64,000 bases of DNA from Methylovulum sp. (GCA_028712695.1 JAQTQZ010000013.1:34525-98524), one strand, 5' to 3'. Positions 50,964 to 61,142 are shown, counted from the stretch's first letter. Translations and numbers: made by a program. The notes: generated from the sequence alone by a model not told the origin.

Positions 50964-51275
50964 TTATAACTTTTCCCCCTCCGCAATGGCCAAAAAGACT
51001 TCTTCTAGGCTTTCCCTTACCATTCCGACCCATTCGATGACTTCCTCCGGTGCAGATTGGAGGGCTATATTATGTACTAATAAAAGCGTCTCTTTCATCA
51101 GCTTTAAGTTTCTCACGCACTCCCAACTCATGGCTTCATTAATGTGGAATAGGAGTTTGTCTGAGTTTGGAAAGCCGAAATTATCAATGACGGCTTCTCT
51201 TAAATTGCCCCATGCACCCTGAAGATCAGAGAGTGCAGTTTTGCAATAGCCTGCTGGTTCTTTATTAAATCCCAT
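50964..51275 (-). CDS. Hypothetical helical protein (103 residues)
   Basis: I do not recognise it. The sequence is predicted mostly helical (SDLQGAWGNLREAVIDNF, CVRNLKLMKETLLLVHN, VIEWVGMVRESLEEVFLAI) and slightly acidic. No signal peptide or motif is seen. It lies downstream of the multihaem cytochrome on the same strand, 62 bases after it, and faces arsR. Confidence 0.6.
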   Translation of the reverse strand: MGFNKEPAGYCKTALSDLQGAWGNLREAVIDNFGFPNSDKLLFHINEAMSWECVRNLKLMKETLLLVHNIALQSAPEEVIEWVGMVRESLEEVFLAIAEGEKL

Positions 51276-51337
51276 AGGTAAATCCCTGATCTTCTATTGT
51301 CGCCTAATGGAAAGTTATGCGTTTTTTCTGTAGTTTG

Positions 51338-53083
51338 TCAATGGTCAAAATCCGGGCCATTGTGGCAGTCGTAGCAGGTCACTTTATCCCCAGCCTTATA
51401 TTGTTTCGTGCCCAGTTCGGTGACAAACACCCTGTTTGCAGCAACCTTAGCCAATGGCGAACCTTTCAGGTCGAGGCCATGGCAGGATTGGCATGACTTG
51501 GGGTTGCGCTCATAAAAATCATCATGCCCACCATTGGCCCATTTCCTATCGTTGACGTTGTGCATGCCGTGCGGGCCGTTTAACGTCAATGCCAAGCTGT
51601 CATTTTTATGGCATGTCGTGCATTCCATTATGGTGCCGGTATGGCCTTGTGCTTTAATCGCCGCGACATTGTCGTTGGGATGCTTGGCATCGCCAGGCCA
51701 AATGGCATGGGTGCTGTTATGGCAGTTCTCGCATAAGACCCCGCCATGCCCTTTGCTGAAGCGGTAAAGGGTGTCGGGTTGTTCGGCGAAGCGTTTATTG
51801 CTTGCCAATCTTGGCGACGCGGAAAGGTCTTTAACATCGAAGGCAAAATAATGGCGCAAACCATCCGCTGAGGTGCTGGCGGTCACTGGCAAGTGATTGC
51901 TTTCATCACCGGTATGACAGGATTGGCAACGCGGCAGGTCTACCCACGGACGGCGTTTGCCGCCATCATTCTTGCCATCTAAAGAGCCGCCTGGTTTGAG
52001 CGCATAATGCCCCCCAATTGCCTGCATATTGCCATGACAATTTTGGCAAGTGACATCTTTGGTCATGGCGCCGCGCAAACAACGGGTCTCGCTGCCGGGA
52101 TGGCATTGATAACAACTTTGTTTGGCAGGGTTGGGTATTTTTCCACCGACAGTAACCGGTCGATCAGGAAGCTTCACACCATTTAGCACCATTTTATCGG
52201 CATGATTGTCGTGCATCACCGCCGACATGGTTCTGTGGAGCTGTTGTTCCTCGCTAGGCCCTGAGCCAGTCAGGTCGAGCGCTGACGAATAATGGCAGCC
52301 TGCGCATAACACCGGTTTGGACGCCTCTAGTGAGGTCGAAAATTTGGCATCGTGGAGTTTTAAAACATTTTCCCGATATTGCAAGCTAGCATTCGGGTTA
52401 TGTGACCACGCTATCTCTGGATGCGTTGCCGGATTGGCGGCACTGGCATTGGTTGCATGGCAGTTTTTGCACGTTGTTTCATCAGAAACAGGCAAGACAA
52501 TATTCGTTGATCCACCTGCTAATAAACTGTGCGTTGTTGAATCGCCGGCCAGGATTTTCAGCATCGGATAGAAGTTTTTGTTGCCATTGTCGTCAATCGG
52601 CAAAATTGGAATCCCGTGCGCTTTAAAAACACCTTCATTAGTCAGCCAGCTGAACGATTTGTCGGCGCGGGATTTAGCATCTTTAGGCATGGTCAAACCA
52701 AAAATACCCTTTCCGTTAGGTAAATTCAGACCGTAAGCTTGTTGGTATGACCAAAAATTTGTTTTTGGAATGCCATACTTGTCTTTCCATGAGCTGTTAA
52801 TTGATTTATTACGGTCAGCGGTTGGCGCATAAGTCAGTTCCACGCCATTAGCCGCTGATAACACGGCGGGATGGCCTTGGGTATCAATGCCGACCACCTG
52901 TGCCTGCACGATATTAAAGGGTGGTAAAATAGTAAACGTTGAAAAATCATCGTCCACGCAGTGCATGCCTAAATCGTTTACGGCAAACACTTTATATTCT
53001 TGGATAGGGGCGGCATTGACATAACTGCCAACTAGCAGCAATACAATCAGTGCGCTCACTGATAAATAGTTCGTTTTAAACAT
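51338..53083 (-). CDS. Multihaem (nine CXXCH) c-type cytochrome
   Basis: 581 residues from ATG 53083, preceded by GGAGGGG. A signal peptide (NYLSVSALIVLLLVGSYVNAA) exports it. Nine CXXCH haem-binding motifs are visible: CKNCH, CAGCH, CYQCH, CQNCH, CQSCH, CENCH, CTTCH, CQSCH and CYDCH. The first ~200 residues have none (MHCVDDDFSTFTILPP and a beta-rich domain). No membrane helix beyond the signal. A role in extracytoplasmic electron transfer is sure in outline, the donor and acceptor unknown. It is divergent from arsC and shares its promoter region. Confidence 0.92.
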   Translation of the reverse strand: MFKTNYLSVSALIVLLLVGSYVNAAPIQEYKVFAVNDLGMHCVDDDFSTFTILPPFNIVQAQVVGIDTQGHPAVLSAANGVELTYAPTADRNKSINSSWKDKYGIPKTNFWSYQQAYGLNLPNGKGIFGLTMPKDAKSRADKSFSWLTNEGVFKAHGIPILPIDDNGNKNFYPMLKILAGDSTTHSLLAGGSTNIVLPVSDETTCKNCHATNASAANPATHPEIAWSHNPNASLQYRENVLKLHDAKFSTSLEASKPVLCAGCHYSSALDLTGSGPSEEQQLHRTMSAVMHDNHADKMVLNGVKLPDRPVTVGGKIPNPAKQSCYQCHPGSETRCLRGAMTKDVTCQNCHGNMQAIGGHYALKPGGSLDGKNDGGKRRPWVDLPRCQSCHTGDESNHLPVTASTSADGLRHYFAFDVKDLSASPRLASNKRFAEQPDTLYRFSKGHGGVLCENCHNSTHAIWPGDAKHPNDNVAAIKAQGHTGTIMECTTCHKNDSLALTLNGPHGMHNVNDRKWANGGHDDFYERNPKSCQSCHGLDLKGSPLAKVAANRVFVTELGTKQYKAGDKVTCYDCHNGPDFDH

Positions 53084-53163
53084 AAGTAAAACCCCTCCAT
53101 AAAATTGTTTGGCAAACTTTAGGTTACGGCAGAAACTCACCTAATAAATAGTTAGTTTATTAG

Positions 53164-53195
53164 TATATTCTTATTGTACTGATAATAAGAATATA
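53164..53195. promoter_or_regulatory. Perfect 12-base inverted repeat, candidate operator
   Basis: TATATTCTTATT (53164-53175) and AATAAGAATATA (53184-53195) surround eight bases, about 80 bases before the cytochrome start. Its TATTC/GAATA ends recall the palindrome before arsC, so the same regulator may bind both. Confidence 0.5.
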
Positions 53196-53334
53196 TTCCA
53201 TAAAATAAATAAGGTTAAAAATAAAATATGAGAAGTAATCGGCATTTTTCAAAAAATATCATGCTGTGGCACGGTTAAACACAGATCCGAATAATTCGAA
53301 AAACAGCGTTGACAAGCTAACGGATGCACTTAGC

Positions 53335-53362
53335 TTGTTAATGAAGTCACTTTTGCGATAAT
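53335..53362 (+). promoter_or_regulatory. Putative promoter of arsC-acr3
   Basis: TTGTTA (53335-53340) and GATAAT (53357-53362) are 16 bases apart, about 37 bases before the arsC ATG. A TATTCGAATA palindrome follows immediately. Confidence 0.45.
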
Positions 53363-53371
53363 ATATACGTT

Positions 53372-53381
53372 TATTCGAATA
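53372..53381. promoter_or_regulatory. TATTCGAATA palindrome, candidate ArsR operator
   Basis: A perfect ten-base palindrome within the expected transcription start region of arsC, where a repressor would block RNA polymerase. A related ATTCGAA occurs at about 53293. Binding by the ArsR at 50574 is inferred. Confidence 0.4.
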
Positions 53382-53398
53382 TATAAATAAGGGCGCAT

Positions 53399-53881
53399 AT
53401 GTTAAAAATTATTGTGTTATGTACCGGCAATTCCTGCCGCAGTGTTTTGGGTGAGGCATTGATTAACCATTTAGGTGCCGGAAGGTTCCAAGCTGTTTCC
53501 GCCGGTAGTCATCCGACCGGTAAGGTCAATCCGAATGCCTTGGCGACTTTGCAACGTAATGGCTTGCCTAGTGAAGGCTTCACCAGCCAATCTTGGGATG
53601 AATTTGCCGACCAAGACATCGACATTGCCATCACTGTTTGCGACCAAGCGGCGGGTGAAGCGTGTCCGGCGTACTTGAACAGCACCGTCAGGGCGCATTG
53701 GGGATTGCCTGATCCGGCGCATGCCACCGGCACCGAGGAAGACATAGCACAGGCATTCCAGGCGACGTATGACGCGTTGCAAATCAGGATCAACAAAATG
53801 CTGGCGTTGCCCGTGGAGACTTTAAAAGCCGCTGAGCTAACCCGCTTGCTGAACCAAATCGGCACAGAACCAGGTATCTAA
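53399..53881 (+). CDS. arsC: Arsenate reductase (low-molecular-weight phosphatase type)
   Basis: Reduces arsenate to arsenite. 160 residues. [18 protein letters not shown] carries the phosphatase-like P-loop CTGNSCRS with the nucleophilic cysteine; the fold continues with [16 protein letters not shown] (second and third Cys for a disulphide relay) and HWGLPDPA. Three bases separate it from acr3, so the arsenite formed can be exported by the next product. This is the thioredoxin-dependent class. Confidence 0.93.
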   Translation: MLKIIVLCTGNSCRSVLGEALINHLGAGRFQAVSAGSHPTGKVNPNALATLQRNGLPSEGFTSQSWDEFADQDIDIAITVCDQAAGEACPAYLNSTVRAHWGLPDPAHATGTEEDIAQAFQATYDALQIRINKMLALPVETLKAAELTRLLNQIGTEPGI

Positions 53882-53883
53882 AA

Positions 53884-54939
53884 ATGATTGAAGCTAACGC
53901 ACCCAAACGCCTCGATTTTATCTCCCGTTTCCTGACGCTGTGGATTTTTATGGCAATGGCGGGCGGTATTGGTCTGGGGTATTTTGTTCCCGATTTCACC
54001 CAATGGTTAAACCGTTTCCAAGTGGGCACAACATCAATCCCCATTGCTATTGGCCTTATCCTGATGATGTATCCACCACTGGCTAAAGTGCGCTACGAGG
54101 AGCTGCCCCAAGTGTTCGCCAACACCAAGGTCCTGCTGCTTTCGTTGCTCCAGAACTGGGTTATCGGCCCCGTGCTGATGTTTGCCTTGGCGGTTATTTT
54201 TTTAAGGGATTATCCTGAATATATGGTAGGGCTGATTATCATCGGCCTGGCGCGTTGCATTGCCATGGTGTTGGTTTGGAATGAGTTGGCTGAAGGCGAT
54301 GCGGAGTATTGTGCCGGATTGGTTGCGTTTAACGCCATTTTCCAGATGTTGTTTTTTGCCTTGTATGCCTATGTTTTTATCACTATTTTGCCCGATGTTT
54401 TAGGCATTGCCGCCGGTCTTGAAATATCAGTAACCTTTCTTCAAGTTGCTGAAAGCGTGATGATTTATTTGGGCATCCCTTTTTTTTCTGGCATGGCCAG
54501 CCGATTTTTTTTAGTGCGGCACAAAGGCCGTGACTGGTACGAGCAAACGTTTATCCCCGCCATTAGCCCTATCACCTTAATCGCGTTGCTCTTGACCATA
54601 TTGGTCATGTTTTCCCTCAAGGGCGAGCATATCGTCCAACTGCCGCTGGATGTGCTGCGCATTGCGGTGCCGCTGGTTATTTATTTTTTGCTGATGTTTT
54701 TGGTGACGTTCTTTATGTCGGCAAAAGCAGGCGCCAATTATCCTGTGAGCGCCACGTTGTCATTTACGGCGGCGGGCAATAATTTTGAATTGGCAATTGC
54801 GGTTGCCGTGGCAGTTTTTGGTCTTCAGTCAGGGGAAGCATTTGCCGCCGTTGTCGGCCCGTTGGTGGAAGTGCCGGTGTTGATTGGCTTGGTCAGTATC
54901 GCGCTGTATTTTAAACGCCGTTATTTTGCCCCAAAATAG
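53884..54939 (+). CDS. acr3: Arsenite efflux transporter Acr3
   Basis: 351 residues with ten membrane helices of the BART superfamily. [60 protein letters not shown] (the conserved Cys) and [21 protein letters not shown] are the Acr3 pattern. Exports arsenite using the proton motive force. Second gene of the arsC-acr3 operon. Confidence 0.95.
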   Translation: MIEANAPKRLDFISRFLTLWIFMAMAGGIGLGYFVPDFTQWLNRFQVGTTSIPIAIGLILMMYPPLAKVRYEELPQVFANTKVLLLSLLQNWVIGPVLMFALAVIFLRDYPEYMVGLIIIGLARCIAMVLVWNELAEGDAEYCAGLVAFNAIFQMLFFALYAYVFITILPDVLGIAAGLEISVTFLQVAESVMIYLGIPFFSGMASRFFLVRHKGRDWYEQTFIPAISPITLIALLLTILVMFSLKGEHIVQLPLDVLRIAVPLVIYFLLMFLVTFFMSAKAGANYPVSATLSFTAAGNNFELAIAVAVAVFGLQSGEAFAAVVGPLVEVPVLIGLVSIALYFKRRYFAPK

Positions 54940-54942
54940 CGG

Positions 54943-54969
54943 GCAAAAAAAAGCGGCTTAAAAAGCCGC
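54943..54969 (-). terminator. Terminator of the type I secretion operon
   Basis: Read on the minus strand, GCGGCTT and AAGCCGC pair around three bases and are followed by eight T. It lies about 240 bases beyond tolC, converging on acr3. Confidence 0.65.
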
Positions 54970-55206
54970 AAAGAGAAGGATATAAGAACTCTGAATTTCC
55001 GAAGAAAAGTTGCATCTCAAGAGTTGGACATATCATAGTGATATAAGCGTGCGGTTGGAATGTGGCAGATTGTCGCGTGGCAGATTGTCGCAGGGCGGTG
55101 TTGTAGGCTCACCACAGCCTACTATGCTACTTGGGCACTGGCATGTGAGTCATTCAATTCGCTTCGATTGATAAAATCGCCAAAGTGACCATGACCTTTT
55201 GATGGT

Positions 55207-56538
55207 TCAATTATTTTTCATAGCAGGTGGTGCGGATACCAGCCAGCCATTAAACTGCGCCAGTTCGGTGCCGATTAACCTGCCGGCCTGATAAAACAAC
55301 GCGCTACGGGCTTTAAAATAACGGTAACGGGCTTGGCGTTGTATCCGCCGTGCTTCGGACAGCTGTTTTTCGGCATCGAGCAAGTCAACGATGGTGACAA
55401 CCCCCAATCCATAGCCTTTTTTCATCGCGTCCCGGGATTTTTCGCTGGCGGACAATTGCCGGTCGGTCGCTTGGCAACGGGCTGGCGAGGTGGCCATATC
55501 CAGATAAGCGGCACGGGTGAGCTTTTCCAATTCCCGCAGTTTTTCCTCAAGTTCGGCTTCGCTCAGTCTTTTTCGGGCTTCCGCTTCACGGACGCGGGCA
55601 CTGGTGGCACCGCCTTCATAAATCGGCAAAGTGGCTTGTACAGCGGCGGTGCCAATGTCAAAAGCCGGTGATTGGCGGTTGTTGTAAGAGGTGTCGCTGT
55701 AGGTTTCGCTTAATTGCAGTTCGATACGGGGAAGATGCCCTGCCTGATAGGCGGAAATGCGCTGGCGAGCCGATTCAACCGCATGTCTGAGCGCTTGCAA
55801 TTCGGGATTGAGTTGGCCCGCTTGCTGCACCCAAGATTCGACACTGCCTTCTGGTGCCAGTTGCGTCGCGTCCAAACGTGCGGGTTGCAGATGGGTGACG
55901 GGATTGCCGGTCAGTTCCCGTAATTTTTCCAGGGCAATACGGGCATCGTTGTCGCTGTCTATCAGTTCGGTACGTAAGGTTTCTGTGCGTGCTTCCAGTT
56001 CGTAGAGGTCAGTGATTAAGGCCATTTGCCGCGCTTGCATGGCTTTGACGCGGGTTAGTTGTTGCTCGGTGGAACTGAGTTCGGCAGCGATTATCTGGGT
56101 TTTATCAGTGGCTTCCAGCGCATCAACATAACGTTCAATCAGATCAGAAATGAGTTTCTGATGGGCGGCCAGCAGGCTCTCTTCACCCTGCGACGTGCGC
56201 GATTGCTGGCTTTTCACCAACAGATAGGCTTGCAAATCAAATAATGGTTGTTGCAGGCTGATGTTGGCCCGGGTACCGGGATAATTGCTTGAAACCTCAG
56301 GGCTAAGTGTGGAACCTTTGCTATGGAATTGGTTTAGCGAATAGTTGCCCATCAGGCTAACTTCCGGCAACAATTTGCCAAAGGCTTGGTCTTCTTGCGC
56401 TTTGGCAATTTCCAGTGCGTATTCGCTACTGTTTAATGCGGGCGACGATTCTACGGCACGGCTGTAGAGCGACAATAAATCATCCGCTTGGGCCGTTAAA
56501 CTGAGCGGGATTAACAGCAGTAATAAGGTACGGCGCAT
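55207..56538 (-). CDS. TolC-family outer membrane channel
   Basis: 443 residues with a signal peptide (RTLLLLLIPLSLTAQA). The body has the paired helical repeats of TolC-type factors: LYSRAVESSPALNSSEYALEIAKAQ and later QLNPELQALRHAVESARQRI, then KLPRIELQ-like strands. It forms the outer membrane tunnel of the type I secretion system. It begins four bases after the hlyD-like gene, the last gene of the operon. Confidence 0.92.
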   Translation of the reverse strand: MRRTLLLLLIPLSLTAQADDLLSLYSRAVESSPALNSSEYALEIAKAQEDQAFGKLLPEVSLMGNYSLNQFHSKGSTLSPEVSSNYPGTRANISLQQPLFDLQAYLLVKSQQSRTSQGEESLLAAHQKLISDLIERYVDALEATDKTQIIAAELSSTEQQLTRVKAMQARQMALITDLYELEARTETLRTELIDSDNDARIALEKLRELTGNPVTHLQPARLDATQLAPEGSVESWVQQAGQLNPELQALRHAVESARQRISAYQAGHLPRIELQLSETYSDTSYNNRQSPAFDIGTAAVQATLPIYEGGATSARVREAEARKRLSEAELEEKLRELEKLTRAAYLDMATSPARCQATDRQLSASEKSRDAMKKGYGLGVVTIVDLLDAEKQLSEARRIQRQARYRYFKARSALFYQAGRLIGTELAQFNGWLVSAPPAMKNN

Positions 56539-56542
56539 CAGG

Positions 56543-57883
56543 TCAGTCCTCGATTAAAGAGCGGGCGAAGATATTGCTGAGCGGTTGCATCAGGTATTCA
56601 AACAAAGTGCGGTCGCCGGTATTGATCAGCACTTCGGCGGGCATGCCGGGCAATAACACCAAACCGCGCTTGCTCAGGTCTACGAGCCCTTGCTTGTCCA
56701 CTTCAATGCGCGCCAGATAATAGCTGACCTGATTTTTTTCATCGGTGAGCCGGTCGGCGGAGAGGGCGGTCAATAGGCCGTTGACTTTGGGGGTTAGCGC
56801 GCTTTTGAACGCGCTGAAGCGGATTTCTGTGCTTTGCCCAATATGCACCCGGTCGATGTCAATAGGTGAAACTTGTGCTTCGACGATCAGTTTTTCTTGT
56901 TGCGGGACAATGTCCAGCAAGTGCCCGCCTGGGGCAATGACTGCTCCTAGGGTATGCACGGTCAGGCCTAAGACCATGCCGGATTCTGGCGCCTTGATGA
57001 CGGTGCGGGCGACGGTGTCCGCCAGCCATTGGGTTTTCTCGCGCAGTTCCGACAGCTCAGTTTGCACTTTGCTTAATTCATCAACCACTTCGCGTTGAAA
57101 TTCTTTGTCAATTTGCAAGATTTTTAGGGCGGTTTCACTTATCTGGTTTTGTGCGGTGGCGATATTGGCGGTGAAATCGCCTTCATCACCTTGGGCTTCG
57201 GTTAACCGCCGTTCCAGTTCGGTGACTTTTTGCTTTTCCACGTAGCCTTCTTTTAGCATGGCGCGAAAATCCACCAAATCTTTGCTTAATGACGCGGAGA
57301 GGCTGTTGCGGCTGGATTTTTGCGCCCTGATACCGTCAATCTTGGCAAGCAGTTGCTGGCGTTGCTCTTTCAGGATCGCTATCTCCCCGGCACGGGAATG
57401 CCGCCTTACGGCAAAAGCCTGATCCTGCACGCGGCGGGCTTCATGGGCACGCGGGTCATCGTTTGCCTTGGTCAGGATTTCCGGGTAGGTCACGGTGGAT
57501 TTGCCATCGCGTTCCGCCGTTAACCGGGCTTCCCGCGCCAATGCCGAAAACAGTTGCCCGCGCAGGGTTTCCAGTTGGGCGCGGGAGGAGGTGTCTTCCA
57601 ACTCAAGCAACACTTGGCCTTTGCTGACGGTGTCGCCATCCCGGACATAAATGGCTTTGACAATGCCGCCTTCCAAATGCTGTACGGTTTTACGGTAGCC
57701 TTCAACGGTGACGCTGCCGGGTGCCAATGCCGCGCTACCCAGTGGCGCCAGCATTGACCAAGCGCCAAAAAAACCGAAGACAAGAATAACCATAAAATAA
57801 CCCAGCCGCCGCACAGGCCGGTCATCGGCAAAGCGGGCGATGTTTAGGGTGGCTGAGTCGTTTTGGTTAGTGGGTAAGCTCAT
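56543..57883 (-). CDS. Type I secretion membrane-fusion protein (HlyD/PrtE family)
   Basis: 446 residues. One N-terminal membrane helix ([21 protein letters not shown], residues ~29-49), then a lipoyl half ([29 protein letters not shown]), a long coiled-coil (~100-290) and a beta-barrel region ([23 protein letters not shown]). The C-terminal [16 protein letters not shown] resembles PrtE/LapC-type proteins. ATGA overlap links it to the ABC gene upstream. Confidence 0.93.
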   Translation of the reverse strand: MSLPTNQNDSATLNIARFADDRPVRRLGYFMVILVFGFFGAWSMLAPLGSAALAPGSVTVEGYRKTVQHLEGGIVKAIYVRDGDTVSKGQVLLELEDTSSRAQLETLRGQLFSALAREARLTAERDGKSTVTYPEILTKANDDPRAHEARRVQDQAFAVRRHSRAGEIAILKEQRQQLLAKIDGIRAQKSSRNSLSASLSKDLVDFRAMLKEGYVEKQKVTELERRLTEAQGDEGDFTANIATAQNQISETALKILQIDKEFQREVVDELSKVQTELSELREKTQWLADTVARTVIKAPESGMVLGLTVHTLGAVIAPGGHLLDIVPQQEKLIVEAQVSPIDIDRVHIGQSTEIRFSAFKSALTPKVNGLLTALSADRLTDEKNQVSYYLARIEVDKQGLVDLSKRGLVLLPGMPAEVLINTGDRTLFEYLMQPLSNIFARSLIED

Positions 57884-58788
57884 GCGTGCACTCCTTGGCT
57901 ACCTGGCATGGCTGGTTGTTGTGGGCGCGCTGGGTTAAGTTTTGCCAAAACTTCATCACGTGGGCCGTCCAGCACCAAGACGCCATCGTTTAAGACCATA
58001 ATACGGTCGACTAAGCTTAAAATACCCAGCCTATGGGTGATGACAATGACGGTACAGCCCCGTTGTTTAAGTGCCGATAATGCCCGCGCCAACGCCAACT
58101 CACCTTGGTCGTCAAGGTTGGAATTCGGTTCGTCCAGAATGACCAGCACCGGTTCGCCGTATAATGCCCGCGCCAAACCGACCCGCTGCCGTTGTCCGGC
58201 GGATAACATGCCTCCTGTCCCGCCAATTTCAGTGTCGTAGCCTTGCGGCAATTGCAAAATCATCTCATGCACGCCAGCGGCTTGGGCGGCGGCAACCACT
58301 TTCGCACTGTCCTGCTCGCCAAAACGGGCAATGTTGTCGGCAATCGTGCCGTCGAACAGTTCAATATCCTGGGGCAAGTAGCCGATATGGGAACCTAGGA
58401 GAGACCGGTCACAGTGGCCTATGTCGGCGCCATCAAGACGGACTGCACCATTGGATGTGGGCCAAATGCCCAATAAGGCGCGGGCCAGCGTCGATTTGCC
58501 GGAGGCGCTCGCGCCAATTAATGCGACGAAAGTCCCTGCCGGAATGGCAAAATTAAGGCCTTTTAACACGGCAATTTTAGAACCCGGCGGAAATACGACG
58601 GCTTGTTCGGCGCGTAATTCGCCAGTAGGTGGCGGTAGCGGCATCCGTTCGGTTTCGGGCGGGAATTGCGCCAATAAAGTGTTAAGGCGTTCATAAGCGG
58701 TGCGGGCAGATAAAAACTGTTTCCAGCTGCCTATCATCAAATCAATAGGTGCCAACGCGCGGCCTAACAAAATAGAGCCGCCAATCAT
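57880..58788 (-). CDS. Type I secretion ABC transporter, C-terminal part after an in-frame stop
   Basis: The nucleotide-binding half of a PrtD-like exporter: Walker [13 protein letters not shown] (residues ~92-103), signature [17 protein letters not shown], Walker [16 protein letters not shown] and the H-loop VIVITHRLG. If it starts at ATG 58788 it has 302 residues and begins in the last membrane helices ([25 protein letters not shown]). It is in the same frame as the upstream part, from which one TAA and five codons separate it. Whether a working protein is made depends on readthrough, or on restart and association of the two parts. Confidence 0.85.
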   Translation of the reverse strand: MIGGSILLGRALAPIDLMIGSWKQFLSARTAYERLNTLLAQFPPETERMPLPPPTGELRAEQAVVFPPGSKIAVLKGLNFAIPAGTFVALIGASASGKSTLARALLGIWPTSNGAVRLDGADIGHCDRSLLGSHIGYLPQDIELFDGTIADNIARFGEQDSAKVVAAAQAAGVHEMILQLPQGYDTEIGGTGGMLSAGQRQRVGLARALYGEPVLVILDEPNSNLDDQGELALARALSALKQRGCTVIVITHRLGILSLVDRIMVLNDGVLVLDGPRDEVLAKLNPARPQQPAMPGSQGVHA

Positions 58789-58803
58789 CAGGCCGGGGCT
58801 GAT

Positions 58804-59598
58804 TTATTTGTCAATTGCCAGCCAGGCACACAAGCCTAAAATCAGTGATTGGATTGTGATGCGGTAAGTTTTTGACAAGGCGGCAATCAGGCCGGCTTTT
58901 TCGCTGGCGACTGCCTGCAAGAGTATCAACCGTTGTTGCTTGTCTTGCCAGCGCGACATTAAATCGGGCAGCATGCCCAAGGCGTGGACGACTTCGGCAT
59001 TGCGCAGGTTGCGGGCGGTGATGTTGGCGCTTTCCACTGAGACCCGGTTGGCTTGTTCCAGATCATCATGGGTGGCGCGTTCGTTCCATATTGCCAGCAA
59101 AATCAGCAGCACCGCAGAGATAATCGCGACTACCCCGAAAGTAGGGTGGAATAAAAACAGCAAACCGACATAAATGGGCAACCACGGGGCATCGAAGAAT
59201 GCAAACAAGCCATTGCCGGTCAAAAATTGCCGCAACACCAGTAAATCCCCCAAAGGTTGGGTGCTGCTTTTGCCGCCGCTCACCAAGGCTTGCCGGAACA
59301 GCACCTTGTATAGCCGCTCGTTAAGCAGCATGTCGAAACGGGCGCTCACCCGGATCAAAATTTGCGACCGTATCCATTCCAGTGCGCCGAGCATGGCAAA
59401 CAACACCACCGCCAGCAACGTCAGCATCAGCAGCGTGGAAGTGCTATTGCTGCCTAACACCCGATCATAGACTTGCATCATGTAGATGGAGGGCAATAGC
59501 ATGAGCAGGTTAATGAACAGGCTAAAAATAGCCACTGACCGGAAAGATTGCCGGCAATGCCGGATAGCTTGGGCGAGTTCTGAGTCGGGTAAACGCAT
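58804..59598 (-). CDS. Type I secretion ABC transporter, N-terminal membrane part
   Basis: 264 residues of a type 1 ABC membrane domain, with helices at ~20-40, 55-75, 130-150 and 155-175 and the end IQSLILGLCAWLAIDK. PSIYMMQVYDRVLGSNSTSTLLMLT and RSQILIRVSARFD are PrtD family motifs. A TAA at 58806-58804 follows Lys; the next codons read ISPGL then the Met of the C-terminal part. In relatives this region is continuous, usually with Gln or Glu at the stop position, so a single base change explains the split. Confidence 0.85.
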   Translation of the reverse strand: MRLPDSELAQAIRHCRQSFRSVAIFSLFINLLMLLPSIYMMQVYDRVLGSNSTSTLLMLTLLAVVLFAMLGALEWIRSQILIRVSARFDMLLNERLYKVLFRQALVSGGKSSTQPLGDLLVLRQFLTGNGLFAFFDAPWLPIYVGLLFLFHPTFGVVAIISAVLLILLAIWNERATHDDLEQANRVSVESANITARNLRNAEVVHALGMLPDLMSRWQDKQQRLILLQAVASEKAGLIAALSKTYRITIQSLILGLCAWLAIDK

Positions 59599-59796
59599 GA
59601 AGGATGATGTCCTGATTAATAAAAAACAAGCGGATGTGGGGCTTGTTGAACGGCAATTCTACAACATGCGTGTTAGGCAAGCCATAAAGTAGGGTTTATG
59701 GTAGTAGTTTAGTTTGAAATTTTAGCAATAAGCCGTAATTTCCTGAACGGGACGGCGTTTTGTAACTCCATCCCTAAGTGGAAGTTTAGTGAGATC

Positions 59797-60363
59797 TTAC
59801 AAGCCGCCAAAATAAGCGGCTAATTGTTGCATATCCTGTTCGGACAGATTAGCGACAATTGCTTGCATCATGCCGTTTTTGCGGCTACCTTCTTTAAAGC
59901 CTTTTAGTTGTGCCAATAGATACTCAGGTTGTTGGCCGGCAAGGCGGGGGAATTGGCCATTGCCTTGTGCTTTAGCGCCATGACAGCCTAAACACATGGC
60001 CGATTTTGCTGCACCTGCACTTGCTAAAGCCGCATCGCCGCCTGAGCTAACGGCGGGTAAACCAGTAAAATAAGCGGCTAGGTTGTTTATGTCATCGTCG
60101 CTCAGGTTAGTTGCCATTGCCTGCATCATGGCATTGGCACGTGTGCCAGATTTAAAGGCGTTGAGCTGGTTGGCCAAATAGGTTGCTTGTTGGGCGGCCA
60201 AATTAGGCCATTGATTATTGTTACTTTTACCTTGGGCACCATGGCAGCCAACGCAGCTGGCTGCTTTTTGCCCGCCAGCAGACAGGTCTACCGATACTGC
60301 GGGGGTAGTCCAGAAACAAATTGATAAGACGGGAATTAACAGAAAGTGTTTTAGTGCGGACAT
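59797..60363 (-). CDS. Dihaem cytochrome c4-type protein
   Basis: 188 residues with a signal peptide (FLLIPVLSICFWTTPAVSVD). Two similar domains each hold one CXXCH: SCVGCHGAQGKS (residues ~37-48) and MCLGCHGAKAQG (~122-133), with Met ligands in NAMMQAMA and NGMMQAI. Repeated LS-D---LAAYF patterns confirm the duplication. A periplasmic electron carrier, typically to a terminal oxidase. Confidence 0.93.
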   Translation of the reverse strand: MSALKHFLLIPVLSICFWTTPAVSVDLSAGGQKAASCVGCHGAQGKSNNNQWPNLAAQQATYLANQLNAFKSGTRANAMMQAMATNLSDDDINNLAAYFTGLPAVSSGGDAALASAGAAKSAMCLGCHGAKAQGNGQFPRLAGQQPEYLLAQLKGFKEGSRKNGMMQAIVANLSEQDMQQLAAYFGGL

Positions 60364-60536
60364 AACTCACCTCGTTAGTAAAGGGCTGTTTAGTGATAGA
60401 TAGCGATGTAAAAAGCGAAACGGTTTGTTGCGGAGCCTTCACTATACAACCAAAAAGTGCATAGGAAATAAAAAATCAACAGGTTTGGCGTATTCTAAAG
60501 CACAAGATGCGCATTTTATTTGATAGAGACTGACTA

Positions 60537-61091
60537 ATGAGCAAACAAAAATTATCGTTACAAGAACAATTATTAAAATCGGGCTTGGCCAGTTCGGCTC
60601 AGGCCAAAACCGTTAAAGCCGAAAAACGCAAACAGACCCAGCAGCAACGTAAAAATAACCTCACTGTGGTCGATGAGGCCAAAGCCCTGGCGCTTAAGAC
60701 GCAAGCAGAAAAAGCCGAAAAGGACAGGGCGCTTAACCAATTGCGCAAGCAGCAGGACGGGCAAAAAGAATTGGCGGCCCAGGTCAAACAATTGATTGAA
60801 ATGAACCGCCAACCCCAAGATGCCGATGGCGTTGCCTACAATTTCACTGACCATAACAAGGTTAAGACGTTGTATGTCACGGACACGATGCGCGGGCAGC
60901 TTATCAATGGCGGTTCGGCGGTCGTAAAGCTAGGGCAGGGCTACGAGGTCGTCTCCGCAGAGGTCGCAAACAAAATAAGCCAGCGTGATCCGGCCTGCGT
61001 GATTGTGCATAACGCGGCAGCCAAAAATGAGGCGCCGCAAGCGGAAGATCCTTATGCGGCGTATCAGATTCCTGATGATTTGCTGTGGTGA
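60537..61091 (+). CDS. yaiL: YaiL/DUF2058-family nucleoprotein
   Basis: 184 residues. A charged, coiled N-terminal half (SLQEQLLKSGLASSAQAKTVKAEKRKQTQQQR in part) and a C-terminal globular part, YNFTDHNKVKTLYVTDTMR and GGSAVVKLGQGYEVVSAEVA, match the YaiL/DUF2058 family, which is of unknown function and may bind polynucleotide. Single gene facing the GT-FkbM gene. Confidence 0.85.
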   Translation: MSKQKLSLQEQLLKSGLASSAQAKTVKAEKRKQTQQQRKNNLTVVDEAKALALKTQAEKAEKDRALNQLRKQQDGQKELAAQVKQLIEMNRQPQDADGVAYNFTDHNKVKTLYVTDTMRGQLINGGSAVVKLGQGYEVVSAEVANKISQRDPACVIVHNAAAKNEAPQAEDPYAAYQIPDDLLW

Positions 61092-61142
61092 TGGAGTGAG
61101 CGCTTAGCCAAGTTTAACTGCATGCTGGCGTGGAAGAGGCAG

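Noticed and set aside
50964..51275. 23S rRNA intervening-sequence four-helix protein
   Set aside because: It is helical but lacks the typical motifs of that family and there is no rRNA nearby.
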